Shown here: one piece after another, positions 40,815 through 50,042 of the stretch
Layout: each line of letters starts with the position of its first letter
How positions within the stretch are numbered: position 1 is the first letter of the stretch
NCBI RefSeq assembly: GCF_020177055.1
Contig: NZ_JAIQXT010000005.1
Span: forward strand, 124,001-188,000
Length of the DNA: 64,000 nucleotides
Source: Sphingomonas sp. R647
Lineage (GTDB): Bacteria; Pseudomonadota; Alphaproteobacteria; Sphingomonadales; Sphingomonadaceae
Reading direction: 5' to 3'
Program-made: the position numbers and the translations under genes
The notes under the pieces: model-generated
The model's database searches: none
What the model was told of the DNA's origin: nothing
Seen by the model: only the letters and a program-made list of their open reading frames with translations

Positions 40815-42896
40815 ATGAACGGACTCAACGGCTTCCTCGCTCGTCTCGGCAATGGCCGCGACATCGCGCTCGCGGTCGGCGTGCTGGCGATCATCGGCAC
40901 GCTGGTCCTGCCGATGCCCGGCTGGATGCTCGATCTTGGCCTCGTCCTGTCGATCACCTTGTCGGTGATGATCCTGATGACCGCTTTGTTCATCGAAAAG
41001 CCGCTGCAGCTGGCGGCATTTCCGACGATCCTGCTGATCACGACGATGCTGCGGCTGGGTCTCAACATCGCCTCGACGCGCCTGATCCTGGCGCATGGGC
41101 ATGAAGGCGCGCATGCAGCGGGCGGGGTGATCGCGGCGTTCGGTGATTTCCTGATCGGCGGCGAGCCGGTGATCGGCATCACCATCTTCGCGATCCTGAT
41201 CGTCATCAACTTCGTCGTCATCACCAAGGGCGCAGGCCGCATCGCCGAAGTCGCCGCCCGCTTCAGCCTCGACGCGATGCCGGGCAAGCAGATGGCGATC
41301 GACGCCGATCTGTCGGCTGGCATGATCACCGAAGAACAGGCGCGCGCGCGCCGCACCGAGGTTGAAGCAGAAAGCGGCTTTTTCGGCGCGATGGACGGTG
41401 CGTCCAAGTTCGTGAAGGGCGACGCGATCGCCGCGCTGCTGATCACCGCGATCAACGTGATCGTCGGCCTGATCATCGGCGTCGCCATACATGGCGTTCC
41501 GTTCGGCGAGGCGTTCCACACCTATACGCTGCTGACCGTCGGCGAAGGGCTGGTCAGCCAGGTTCCGGCGCTGGTGATCTCGATCGCCGCTGGCCTGATG
41601 GTGTCGAAGGGCACGCAGGCGGGCAAGACCGGCGCGGCGCTGGGCGAGCAGCTTGGCCGTTATCCGCAGGCGTTCGGCATGTCTGCCGTGCTGCTGGGCG
41701 CGCTCGCGCTGGTGCCCGGCCTGCCGTTCCTGCCCTTCGCGCTATTTGCGGGCGGCACCGGCTATGCCGGCTGGTACCTGTCGAAAAAGACCAAGCAACG
41801 CGAGGCGATCGCCGAGCGCATGGCGCAGGTCGAAGAGGCACAGGCCGCCGCAGTGGTCGAAGAGCCGATCTCGCGCACGCTCGCGATCGACGCGGTCCGC
41901 ATCGAGATCGGCTATGGCCTGCTCCCGATCATCAACGACGCCGCGCGCGAGCCGCGCCTCGACGATCAGGTCCGCGCGCTACGCCGCCAGATGGCGACCG
42001 AATATGGCTTCGTCCTCCCCTCGGTCCGCATCATCGACAATATGGGGCTGCAGGCGAACCAGTATGTCATCTACATCAAGGAGACCGAAGCGGCGCGCGG
42101 CGACATCCGCCTCGACCGCCTGCTGGTCATCAATCCCGGCGACGGCCCGGCGGGAATCCCCGGTGAACCGACGCGCGAGCCGGTGTTCAACCTGCCAGCC
42201 TTGTGGATCGACCGCGAGCTGCGCGAGGAAGCGGGCTTCCGTGGCCTGACCGTGGTCGATGCCGGCACGATCATCACCACCCACCTGACCGAACTGGTCA
42301 AGGACAACATCGCCGACATGCTGAGCTACACCGAGGTGCAAAAGCTGTTGAACGAGGTGCATACCGACTCGTCCAAGCTGGTGGCGGAGATCATCCCGTC
42401 GCGCATTTCGATCTCGGGCGTGCAGCGCATTCTGCAGAACCTGCTCGGCGAAGGCGTGTCTATCCGCGACGTGCCGACGATCCTGGAGGGGATCGCCGAA
42501 GCGGCGCCGATCACCACCAACCTGACACAGATCACCGAGCATGTCCGCGCGCGGCTCGCCCGGCAGATATCCGCAACCCAGGCGCGCGACGGATCGATCC
42601 CGATCCTGACACTTTCGCCGGAATGGGATGCAGCGTTCGCCGAGAACATCATGGGCCAGGGCGACGAGCGTCATCTCGCCATGCCGCCATCGATGCTTCA
42701 GGGCTTTATCGCGGCGGTGCGCGACACCTATGACCGGATGGCGAGCAGCGGCGAAATTCCGTGCCTGTTGACGAATCCGACGATCCGCCCGTTCGTGCGT
42801 TCGGTGATCGAGCGCGTGCGCCCGGCGACCGTCGTGCTCTCGCAGAACGAGATCCACGCCCGCGCCCGCGTCCGCGCGCTCGGCACGATTGGTTAA
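40815..42896 (+). CDS. flhA: Flagellar export apparatus protein FlhA
   Basis: 693 aa. About eight N-terminal membrane helices (IALAVGVLAIIGTLVLPMPG onward), the FHIPEP signature region around GAGRIAEVAARFSLDAMPGK and QMAIDADLSAGM, then a large cytoplasmic domain (ALWIDRELREEAGFRGLTVV, LTEHVRARLARQIS-type helices). It binds chaperone-substrate complexes and drives export. 16 bp after flbD, with GGAG upstream of the ATG. Confidence 0.96.
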   Translation: MNGLNGFLARLGNGRDIALAVGVLAIIGTLVLPMPGWMLDLGLVLSITLSVMILMTALFIEKPLQLAAFPTILLITTMLRLGLNIASTRLILAHGHEGAHAAGGVIAAFGDFLIGGEPVIGITIFAILIVINFVVITKGAGRIAEVAARFSLDAMPGKQMAIDADLSAGMITEEQARARRTEVEAESGFFGAMDGASKFVKGDAIAALLITAINVIVGLIIGVAIHGVPFGEAFHTYTLLTVGEGLVSQVPALVISIAAGLMVSKGTQAGKTGAALGEQLGRYPQAFGMSAVLLGALALVPGLPFLPFALFAGGTGYAGWYLSKKTKQREAIAERMAQVEEAQAAAVVEEPISRTLAIDAVRIEIGYGLLPIINDAAREPRLDDQVRALRRQMATEYGFVLPSVRIIDNMGLQANQYVIYIKETEAARGDIRLDRLLVINPGDGPAGIPGEPTREPVFNLPALWIDRELREEAGFRGLTVVDAGTIITTHLTELVKDNIADMLSYTEVQKLLNEVHTDSSKLVAEIIPSRISISGVQRILQNLLGEGVSIRDVPTILEGIAEAAPITTNLTQITEHVRARLARQISATQARDGSIPILTLSPEWDAAFAENIMGQGDERHLAMPPSMLQGFIAAVRDTYDRMASSGEIPCLLTNPTIRPFVRSVIERVRPATVVLSQNEIHARARVRALGTIG

Positions 42897-42899
42897 GCC

Positions 42900-44735
42900 A
42901 TGCGACCGGACGGCACGCCGCACCTCTATGAATCGCCTATGGTGCCGAACCTCCTGCCCTTTTCCGCGTCCGTCACGACGGGCGGTGGATCGACCCAAAG
43001 CGCAGCCGCGGTCCCGCAGGGGCTACCCGGCTTCGCCGCGATGCTGGGGCTGGGCACAACCCCGGTGGCGCAAGGTCCCGCAGGCGGAACGATGCCCGGC
43101 ATTGCTCCGGTTACGGTCACCCTGATCCCGCCGGCCGCAAAGCCGTTGCTGGGCCTGACCGGTGGCAAGGGTGTTCAGCCCCTCGAGACCGCCCTTCCCG
43201 AACTGCTCAGCATCGCCGATCCGGTAGAATCGCTGACCGATGCCATCCCCGAGCCGGTCAGCGTACCGGTCCTACCCGTCATAGCGCCGGCTCCGGCTCC
43301 GGCTCCGGTGGCGACACTCACCAAGGCACCCGCTCCCGTGCCGGAAACCGAGGGCGGAACCGTCACCGTCGTCGAGGGCGGCCGCAAATCCGCCGCCCCG
43401 CTATCCGTCACGGACGCAGTTACTGTGACGGTGGTTGACCGCCCCGACAAGCCGGCGCCGTTGGTCAAGCCCGTTCCTGCGCCAGAAGGCGATGGCGGAA
43501 CCGTGACCATTGTGGACGGCCCCGACAAACCGATTGAGCGCGTGCCGGAAGGTCCGGTGCTGACGGTCGTCGCGCCGATCTTCAAGCCCGCCGAGCCCGC
43601 GCCCGCCACTGGATCCGAAGGCGGGTCAGTGACAATCGTAGAACCGGTCCGCAGCGTCAGCACGCCAAAGACCGCACCGGTTCTGGCGGACGTCAGCGTG
43701 ACCGTCGTCGATGGTCTGCGCAAGTCGGTCGAGCGCGCGCCGGAAACGCCGATTAGCCCCGTCGATGCGGCACCGGTTGCCGAGCCGGTCGATGTCGCGC
43801 CGGTCGATGTCGCGCCAGCGCTGACGGAAGTCATCGCCGATCCACTGGCAACGGCGGATGGCGAAGCCGCACCCGCACCGCTAGCCCCGCCGGTCGCGAC
43901 CGCGGCTCCGATCCTTTTGACCCCGGCTCCGGCCCCCGTCAGCCCGGCACCGATCCAGCCTCAGGCTATACCGGCCACCGCGCCCGCTCCGATTGCTTCG
44001 CGGGTCGCGGAACCGGCCCGTTCGGCTGACCCCTCCCCGACCGATATCGCACCCGACGCTCCGGTCGATGACGGCGCATTCGACAACCTCGTCACGAGCG
44101 AGACTGCACCCGACACCGACGCCCTGCGCACCAGCAGCGATACGGCGAGCGACGCCATGAACCGCGACGGCAACCGCCAATCGGCTCCGCAGCAGCCGGC
44201 AGCCGCACCGGCCCCAACCTCCGCAGCGCCGATCCCCGCCTTCGACCCGCTCGCCAGCGCAGCAGCGCCTGACGCCGCGCGCGCCGCAAACGACCCGGCC
44301 GCCGAGCCGCGTGCCCGCGCCAGCGCGATCGGTGAGGACGTGGGCCTGGCGATCGTCCGCCATGCCGATAGCGGATCGGGCGACGTGCTCGTCATCCGCC
44401 TCGACCCCGCTGAACTTGGCAAGATCGAAGTGCGGCTGCGCATGGACGAAGCGCGCCAGTTGAGCGCGGAAGTGACTGCGGACCAGCCCGCCACGCTCGA
44501 CCTGTTGCGCCGTGACTCAGATAACCTCACCCGCGCGCTGAACGATGCCGGTTTCCGCGCTGACGACCAGAGCCTGCGCTTCGACAGCCGTGGCTTTGGC
44601 CAGAGCGACCAGCAGGCCCAGCAGGGCCGCCGCATCGCCAGCCGCGCCTATTTGCCCGAGGACGATGCCGCCGCGTCGTCGATCCCCACCCCCGTCCAGG
44701 TCCGCAGCTCGGGCCGGGTCGATCTCGTCGCCTGA
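42900..44735 (+). CDS. fliK: Flagellar hook-length control protein FliK
   Basis: 611 aa. Residues 1 to about 460 are Ala/Pro/Val-rich and low in complexity, with five imperfect repeats of the type EGGTVTVVEGG, VTVTVVDRPDKP, DGGTVTIVDGPDKP, EGGSVTIVEPVRS and VSVTVVDGLRKS. The C-terminal domain carries the FliK signature LVIRLDPAELGKIEVRLRMD and a LLRRDSDNLTRALNDAGFRA helix. FliK acts as a molecular ruler and triggers FlhB switching. The start at 42900 lacks an obvious ribosome-binding site; ATG 42939 (MVPNLLPF) is an alternative. Confidence 0.88.
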   Translation: MRPDGTPHLYESPMVPNLLPFSASVTTGGGSTQSAAAVPQGLPGFAAMLGLGTTPVAQGPAGGTMPGIAPVTVTLIPPAAKPLLGLTGGKGVQPLETALPELLSIADPVESLTDAIPEPVSVPVLPVIAPAPAPAPVATLTKAPAPVPETEGGTVTVVEGGRKSAAPLSVTDAVTVTVVDRPDKPAPLVKPVPAPEGDGGTVTIVDGPDKPIERVPEGPVLTVVAPIFKPAEPAPATGSEGGSVTIVEPVRSVSTPKTAPVLADVSVTVVDGLRKSVERAPETPISPVDAAPVAEPVDVAPVDVAPALTEVIADPLATADGEAAPAPLAPPVATAAPILLTPAPAPVSPAPIQPQAIPATAPAPIASRVAEPARSADPSPTDIAPDAPVDDGAFDNLVTSETAPDTDALRTSSDTASDAMNRDGNRQSAPQQPAAAPAPTSAAPIPAFDPLASAAAPDAARAANDPAAEPRARASAIGEDVGLAIVRHADSGSGDVLVIRLDPAELGKIEVRLRMDEARQLSAEVTADQPATLDLLRRDSDNLTRALNDAGFRADDQSLRFDSRGFGQSDQQAQQGRRIASRAYLPEDDAAASSIPTPVQVRSSGRVDLVA

Positions 44736-44746
44736 AGGAACCGATC

Positions 44747-45403
44747 ATGGCCGTCGACGCCGCCACCGCAGCCACTAGCGCGACCAGCAGCAATGCCAGC
44801 AATGCCCTGGGGAAGCTCGCCACTGACTCAACGATGTTCCTGAAGCTGCTGACCACGCAGATGCAGAACCAGGATCCGCTCGATCCGATGGATACGTCGG
44901 AATACACCGCGCAGCTGGTCCAGTTTTCGCAGATCGAGCAGTCAATTCAGCAGAATGCCTCGCTCAAATCGATCCTGACCGCGCTGACCTCCGACAATCT
45001 CGTCGGCGCGGCCTCGGTCGTCGGCAAGGTGGCAAGCTTTGGCAGCGACCAGGCCGGGCTGAGTGCGACCGCACCCGCGCAGTGGACCTATGCCACCACC
45101 CGCCCCGCCGAAGCGGTGGTCGCGACGATCAAGAACGCCTCTGGCGCGACGGTTCACACGATCAACCTGACTGGATCGGAAGGCGATCTGGTTTGGGACG
45201 GCACGCTGGCCAATGGCACCCGCGCGCCGGACGGCGCCTACAAGCTCGAGATTACCGCCAAGGATACGACCGGGGCGGGCGTGCCGACGTCGATCTCCGC
45301 ACGCGGCCTGGTCAAGGAAGTGGCGCAGGACGCGTCCGGCATGACGTTCCAGGTCAACGGCGTATTCTACAACGCCGCCACGCTGATCCGCCTGACGCAA
45401 TAA
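44747..45403 (+). CDS. flgD: Flagellar hook-cap protein FlgD
   Basis: 218 aa. Scaffold needed to assemble hook subunits. The N-terminal signature is FLKLLTTQMQNQDPLDPMDT and TAQLVQFSQIEQSIQQN; the C-terminal part carries the FLG-Ig-like segment GDLVWDGTLANGTRAPDGAY. GAAGGAA lies 7 bases before the ATG, 11 bp after fliK. Last flagellar gene of the island. Confidence 0.94.
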   Translation: MAVDAATAATSATSSNASNALGKLATDSTMFLKLLTTQMQNQDPLDPMDTSEYTAQLVQFSQIEQSIQQNASLKSILTALTSDNLVGAASVVGKVASFGSDQAGLSATAPAQWTYATTRPAEAVVATIKNASGATVHTINLTGSEGDLVWDGTLANGTRAPDGAYKLEITAKDTTGAGVPTSISARGLVKEVAQDASGMTFQVNGVFYNAATLIRLTQ

Positions 45404-45518
45404 TCGATACCGGCAGGACCGGGCAACGCCGCGGCCCTCTATATCGGATCAGGATCGTGGCGATCGGTTGACTTCCCCCCTGCTGGCAACCGGCGCCACG
45501 CTCCGCCCCGACCCGCGC

Positions 45519-46409
45519 TCAACCGTCCGCGCGGTCCTCCAGCATCTTGATGATGCCCGAAAAATCCATGCCGGCATGGCCAGCATCCGCGAACTTGGTG
45601 TAGAGCTCGGCGGCGCGCGCGCCCATCGGCGTATCGGCATGGACCGACTCCGCCGCCTCCATCGCGAGCTTGAGATCCTTGAGCATCAGCCCGACCGCAA
45701 AGCCGCCCTGATAGTCATTGTCGGCGGGCGATTTTGGGCCGACGCCGGGGAGCGGCGCATAGCTCGTCATCGACCAACTCTGCCCCGACGAGACCGAGCT
45801 GATGTCGAAGAACGTCTGCGGGTCGAGCCCGAGCTTGCGCGCGAGCAGGAACGCCTCGCAGGTCGCGACCATCGTCGCGCCGAGCAGCATGTTGTTGCAG
45901 ATTTTCGCCGCCTGCCCCGCGCCGTTGGCCCCGGCATGAATCACCGCCTTGCCCATGTCGGACAGGAACATCTCCGCGCGTTCGAACGCAGCGTCGCTGC
46001 CGCCGACCATGAAGGTGAGCGTGCCCGCGCTCGCCGCGGCGATGCCGCCCGAGACGGGCGCGTCGACCGCCATCAACCCCTTGGTCGCGGCCGCATCGGC
46101 GACGCGGCGCGCGGTCTCGACGTCGATGGTCGAACAGTCGATCAGGATCGCGCCGGTATCCGCCGCGCCGAACACGCTGTCGGCATAGACCTGTTCGACA
46201 TGCTTGCCGGCGGGCAGCATGGTGATGACCGCCTCGGCGCCGTCCGCCGCCTCCGCCGCACTGGCGACGGGCAGGCATCCGGCGGCCTTGGCGCGGGCGA
46301 GCGCGTCTTCGCTCAGGTCATAGGCGCGGACGTCATGCCCCGCCTTCGCCAGGTTCGCGGCCATCCCGCCGCCCATATTGCCAAGACCGATAAATCCTAC
46401 GCGGGCCAT
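45519..46409 (-). CDS. mmsB: 3-hydroxyisobutyrate dehydrogenase MmsB
   Basis: 296 aa. NAD-dependent oxidation of 3-hydroxyisobutyrate to methylmalonate semialdehyde in valine breakdown. N-terminal Rossmann motif VGFIGLGNMGGGMAANLAKA, substrate loop DAPVSGGIAAASAGTLTFMV, and catalytic Lys region GQAAKICNNMLLG; the length is typical. Last gene of the minus-strand valine cluster, 3 bp after a small membrane protein gene. Confidence 0.93.
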   Translation of the reverse strand: MARVGFIGLGNMGGGMAANLAKAGHDVRAYDLSEDALARAKAAGCLPVASAAEAADGAEAVITMLPAGKHVEQVYADSVFGAADTGAILIDCSTIDVETARRVADAAATKGLMAVDAPVSGGIAAASAGTLTFMVGGSDAAFERAEMFLSDMGKAVIHAGANGAGQAAKICNNMLLGATMVATCEAFLLARKLGLDPQTFFDISSVSSGQSWSMTSYAPLPGVGPKSPADNDYQGGFAVGLMLKDLKLAMEAAESVHADTPMGARAAELYTKFADAGHAGMDFSGIIKMLEDRADG

Positions 46410-46412
46410 GAG

Positions 46413-46667
46413 TTACTTCCTTCTCAGCTTGCTGCCGACGAGCGCCGCGATCACTGTCGGCACTGCGGCAAGGGCGACAGCGTAAAGCCCGATGACCAAG
46501 GCGGCGGCACCCGCCGGAAGGGCCAGCCACACCGCCGATAGGAACACCACCGCCAACATGGAGGCTGCAACTGCCATGGGCGGCAGTCGGGTCGCTGCAA
46601 CCAGCAGGATCGACAGGATTGCCGCGCCCCCCGCCAGCTGCATCCAAAGTTCGAAGACACCGTGCAT
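46413..46667 (-). CDS. Small membrane protein of unknown function
   Basis: 84 aa with about three hydrophobic helices (LAGGAAILSILLVAATRLPP, MAVAASMLAVVFLSAVWLAL, AALVIGLYAVALAAVPTVIA) and a basic C-terminal end (SKLRRK). No family recognised. It lies tightly between the enoyl-CoA hydratase (4 bp) and mmsB (3 bp), so it is expressed with the valine genes. Confidence 0.6.
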   Translation of the reverse strand: MHGVFELWMQLAGGAAILSILLVAATRLPPMAVAASMLAVVFLSAVWLALPAGAAALVIGLYAVALAAVPTVIAALVGSKLRRK

Positions 46668-46671
46668 GTCG

Positions 46672-47448
46672 CTACTTCCCCGTCCAATTCCCCGGACGCT
46701 TTTCGACGAATGCCGCCATGCCTTCCTTCTGGTCGGCGCTGCCGAACAGGCCGTGGAACAGGCGGCGTTCGAACTGGACGCCCTGCGCCAAGCTCGTTTC
46801 GAACGCAGCGTTGACCATTTCCTTGTTCGCCAGCACCGCGAGCGGTGCCATCGACGCGATCGTCGCGGCGGTCTTCAGCGCTTCGTCCAGCAGTTCGGCG
46901 GCGGGGACAATGCGGCTGACAAGGCCAGCGCGCTCCGCCTCTTCGGCGCCCATCATGCGGCCGGTCAGGCACATTTCCATCGCCTTCGCCTTGCCCACCG
47001 CGCGGGTCAGGCGCTGTGACCCGCCCATGCCGGGGGCAACTGCGAGCTTGATCTCGGGCTGGCCGAACTTGGCGGTGTCGGCGGCAAGGATGAAGTCGCA
47101 CATCATCGCCAGCTCGCACCCGCCACCCAGCGCGAAGCCCGACACGGCGGCGATGATCGGCTTGCGCGTGCGGGTGAACTGGTCCCAGCCAGCGAAGAAA
47201 TTACGGCCGTACATGTCGGCGAAACCCTGCGCCTGCATCTCCTTGATGTCGGCGCCGGCTGCGAACGCCTTTTCGCTGCCGGTCAGCACCGCGCAGCCCT
47301 GTGACGGGTCGGCGTCGAACGCGGCGAAGGCAGTGAGCAGGTCGGACAGCACTTCGCTGTTAAGTGCGTTGAGCGCCTGCGGGCGGTTGAGCGTCACCAG
47401 CGTGACCGCGCCACGCTGTTCGACGAGGATGGTGTTGTAGTCGGTCAT
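46672..47448 (-). CDS. Enoyl-CoA hydratase (probable methacrylyl-CoA hydratase)
   Basis: 258 aa crotonase. Start at ATG 47448 ([20 protein letters not shown]); the longer frame runs into a palindromic repeat. Crotonase motifs: oxyanion-hole AAGADIKEM and [20 protein letters not shown], catalytic Glu region near [20 protein letters not shown]. Probably hydrates methacrylyl-CoA to 3-hydroxyisobutyryl-CoA in valine degradation, judging by its neighbours. Confidence 0.88.
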   Translation of the reverse strand: MTDYNTILVEQRGAVTLVTLNRPQALNALNSEVLSDLLTAFAAFDADPSQGCAVLTGSEKAFAAGADIKEMQAQGFADMYGRNFFAGWDQFTRTRKPIIAAVSGFALGGGCELAMMCDFILAADTAKFGQPEIKLAVAPGMGGSQRLTRAVGKAKAMEMCLTGRMMGAEEAERAGLVSRIVPAAELLDEALKTAATIASMAPLAVLANKEMVNAAFETSLAQGVQFERRLFHGLFGSADQKEGMAAFVEKRPGNWTGK

Positions 47449-47462
47449 TCTTCTACCTTTCT

Positions 47463-47560
47463 CCCCTCCCGCTGGCGGGAGGGGTCGGGGGAGGGCCTGT
47501 AACTCAAACGACGTCGGGGAGGACAGGCCCTCCCCCAGCCCCTCCCGCAAGCGGGAGGGG
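47463..47560. repeat. REP-like palindromic element in the valine cluster
   Basis: Arms 47463-47500 and 47523-47560 (38 bases each) are inverted copies matching at 35 of 38 positions. Each arm contains a smaller hairpin, CCCCTCCCGC and GCGGGAGGGG. Looks like a non-coding palindromic repeat of the REP/BIME or MITE type, which may end or attenuate transcription between the two crotonase genes. No transposase is attached. Confidence 0.8.
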
Positions 47561-47562
47561 GG

Positions 47563-48618
47563 TTAAGCGGGCGTCCACGCCTCAGCCTCGGGCAGCGGCG
47601 CGAAGATCTGGTCGATCAGATGGTCGCTTACCCCCTCCGGCGTGGCGGGGTCCCAGCGCGGGTGGTTGTCCTTGTCGATGATGAGGGCGCGGACGCCCTC
47701 GATGAAGTCGTGGCGCTGCACGACGCGCGTGGCGACCGCGAACTCCTGCCGCATCTCGTCCTCCAACGTCGGCATGGTCGCGCCGTCGAGCAGCAGCTTT
47801 AGGCTGACCTTCATCGACTGCGGCGATTTGGTGCGGAGAATAGCGAGCTGTTCGGATGCCCATTCTCCGCTATCCGCTTCCAGCGCGGCCAAGATCTCTT
47901 CCAGGGTGTCGGATGCGAACAGCCGATCGATTTGGGCCTGTTGCCTTGTCACGGCCGATGCCGGTGGTGCAACATGTAGTTCGTCAAGAATTGCGGGCGC
48001 CTCCCCACCTTCGCCTACGATCCGCTCCTTGGCCCCGGCAATCTGGTCACTGATCAAATAGTGGCTCGCCAGTCCTAACGCATAGCAGTCCGCACCGTCG
48101 AGCCGTGCGCCCGTCAGCGCCAGATATTGTCCCATCCGCCCCGGCAGACGCGAGAGATACCAGCCGCCGCCAACGTCCGGGAACAGACCGATCCCGGTCT
48201 CCGGCATCGCAAAGCGCGTATTCTCCGTAGCAACGCACATTCTGGCCGGCTGCGAAATCCCGACGCCGCCCCCCATCGTGATGCCGTCCATGAACGCGAC
48301 GATCGGCTTGGCGAAGGTGAACAGCGCGTGGTTCATCTGATATTCGACGCGAAAGAACTCCCGCGCCGCCGCGCCGTCATCCGCGCCGCTGGTCGCGAGC
48401 ATGCGGATGTCGCCACCCGCGCAGAAGCCACGACCCTCGGCATGGTCGATCATCACCGCCTCGACCGACATATCGCTGCGCCACGCCGTCAGCGCATCGA
48501 GGATCGCCCGGCACATGCCGGTGTTGAGCGCATGAATCGCCTTGGGCCGGTTGAGCCGGATGCGGCCGACCTTGCCTTCGACGGAGATCAGGACGTCGTC
48601 ATTTGCTTGATCGGTCAC
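47563..48618 (-). CDS. 3-hydroxyisobutyryl-CoA hydrolase (crotonase family)
   Basis: 351 aa, longer than simple enoyl-CoA hydratases, as in HIBCH enzymes. GFCAGGDIRMLATSG and FMDGITMGGGVGISQPARMC are the active-site segments; GIGLFPDVGGGWYLSRLPGR includes the HIBCH-type PDVGG. The C-terminal LIDKDNHPRWDPATPEGVSD is characteristic of the hydrolase. Hydrolyses 3-hydroxyisobutyryl-CoA in valine degradation. Overlaps the acyl-CoA dehydrogenase gene by 4 bp. Confidence 0.9.
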   Translation of the reverse strand: MTDQANDDVLISVEGKVGRIRLNRPKAIHALNTGMCRAILDALTAWRSDMSVEAVMIDHAEGRGFCAGGDIRMLATSGADDGAAAREFFRVEYQMNHALFTFAKPIVAFMDGITMGGGVGISQPARMCVATENTRFAMPETGIGLFPDVGGGWYLSRLPGRMGQYLALTGARLDGADCYALGLASHYLISDQIAGAKERIVGEGGEAPAILDELHVAPPASAVTRQQAQIDRLFASDTLEEILAALEADSGEWASEQLAILRTKSPQSMKVSLKLLLDGATMPTLEDEMRQEFAVATRVVQRHDFIEGVRALIIDKDNHPRWDPATPEGVSDHLIDQIFAPLPEAEAWTPA

Positions 48619-49763
48619 TGGCGGGTCAGCTCCCGTCCGACGATCATCCGCATCACCTGATTGGTGCCCTCAAGGATCGAATGGACGCGCAGGTCGCGCC
48701 AGAAGCGCTCGATCGGATAGTCCATCAGATAGCCATAGCCGCCATGCAGCTGCAGCGCGCGGTCGACCACCGCCGATCCGGTGTCGGTGGCAAAGCGCTT
48801 GGCCATTGCGGCGAACTTGGTCTTGTCAGGCGCGTTGGCGGTCACCTTGGCCGCCGCGAGGTAGAGCAACGCGCGCGCGGCCTCCAGCTCGGTCGCCATG
48901 TCGGCGAGCATGAACTGGGTGTTCTGGAACTCGGCCACCGCAGTACCAAACTGCTTGCGGTCTTTTGTATAGACAATTGCTTCGTCGAGGCAGCGCTGCG
49001 CACCGCCGAGCGAACAGGCGCCGATGTTGAGGCGGCCGCCGTCGAGCCCCATCATCGCGATGCGGAACCCCTCGCCCTCGGCGCCAATCAGATTTTCGAC
49101 CGGCACGCGGACATTGTCGAACATCACCTGCCGCGTCGGCTGCGCATGCCAGCCGAGCTTGCGCTCATTCGCGCCGAAGCTGACGCCCGGCATGTCCTTT
49201 TCGATCGCAAGGCAGGAGATGCCCTTGGGGCCATCCACGCCGGTGCGGACCATCGTGACATACAGTTCATTCTCGCCCGCGCCGGAGATGAACTGCTTCG
49301 ACCCGTTGACGATATAGAAGTCGCCATCGCGCTTGGCGGTGGTTTTGAGCGCGGCGGCGTCGGAGCCCGAGGACGGCTCGGTCAGGCAATAGCTCGCCAG
49401 CCAGTCGGCGGTGACCAGCTGGGCGAGGTACTTGTCCTTCACCGCCTGCGACCCGAAGCGGTCGATCATCCATGCGGCCATATTGTGGATCGAGATGAAC
49501 GCGCTGGTTGCGGGGCAGCCATAGGCCATCGCCTCCATGATCAGCGCCGCTTCGAGCCGGCCAAGGCCGATCCCGCCGCTTTCCTCGCTGACATAGATCG
49601 CGCCGAAGCCGAGTTCAGCGGCGGCCTTCACCGTCTCACGCGGGAAGATGTGTTTCTCGTCCCATTCCGCCGCATGCGGGGTGATCGCATCGGCGGTGAA
49701 GCGCTGCGCCATCTCCTGGATCGCGCGCTGGTCTTCGGTCAGGTCGAATTGCTGGTCCATCAT
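48615..49763 (-). CDS. Isobutyryl-CoA dehydrogenase (acyl-CoA dehydrogenase family)
   Basis: 382 aa FAD enzyme. N-terminal MDQQFDLTEDQRAIQEMAQR, middle domain YCLTEPSSGSDAAALKTTAK, and C-terminal catalytic Glu in HSILEGTNQVMRMIVGRELT. Likely oxidises isobutyryl-CoA to methacrylyl-CoA, based on the neighbouring hydratase, hydrolase and mmsB. First gene of this block, 4-bp overlap with the hydrolase. Confidence 0.9.
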   Translation of the reverse strand: MMDQQFDLTEDQRAIQEMAQRFTADAITPHAAEWDEKHIFPRETVKAAAELGFGAIYVSEESGGIGLGRLEAALIMEAMAYGCPATSAFISIHNMAAWMIDRFGSQAVKDKYLAQLVTADWLASYCLTEPSSGSDAAALKTTAKRDGDFYIVNGSKQFISGAGENELYVTMVRTGVDGPKGISCLAIEKDMPGVSFGANERKLGWHAQPTRQVMFDNVRVPVENLIGAEGEGFRIAMMGLDGGRLNIGACSLGGAQRCLDEAIVYTKDRKQFGTAVAEFQNTQFMLADMATELEAARALLYLAAAKVTANAPDKTKFAAMAKRFATDTGSAVVDRALQLHGGYGYLMDYPIERFWRDLRVHSILEGTNQVMRMIVGRELTRQ

Positions 49764-49839
49764 TCTCTCTGTCTGATCCTGTCGGAGGAACGCCGGGTCG
49801 AGGCGTGCGATCCGGATGGCGTCTTTAGGGGGTCGTCAC

Positions 49840-50037
49840 ATGAAACTTCGCTTGTTGCTCGCCGCACCGTTGCTGCTCGCCGCCGCCTGCACCTCGGCAG
49901 AGGGGCTTAACACCTTCGCGGCCGGCGTATGCGAGCAAAGCTCGACCTGCACCGTGCGGGATCAAGCGCCGCGCTACGGATCGCCGCAACAGCGCGCGGT
50001 CGAAGACGTGATGCACGGGCGGCAGGAGCCGATGTAG
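49840..50037 (+). CDS. Small secreted protein, probable lipoprotein
   Basis: 65 aa. ATG 49840 chosen (AGGGGG 8 bases upstream). The N-terminus MKLRLLLAAPLLLAAACTSA is a signal peptide with a lipobox-like Cys at residue 17. The short mature part contains two further Cys (GVCEQSSTCTV). Function unknown. Plus-strand gene between two minus-strand groups. Confidence 0.65.
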   Translation: MKLRLLLAAPLLLAAACTSAEGLNTFAAGVCEQSSTCTVRDQAPRYGSPQQRAVEDVMHGRQEPM

Positions 50038-50042
50038 CACGC

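Noticed and set aside
47463..47560. Insertion sequence
   Set aside because: No transposase frame or target duplication; it is only a short palindromic repeat.
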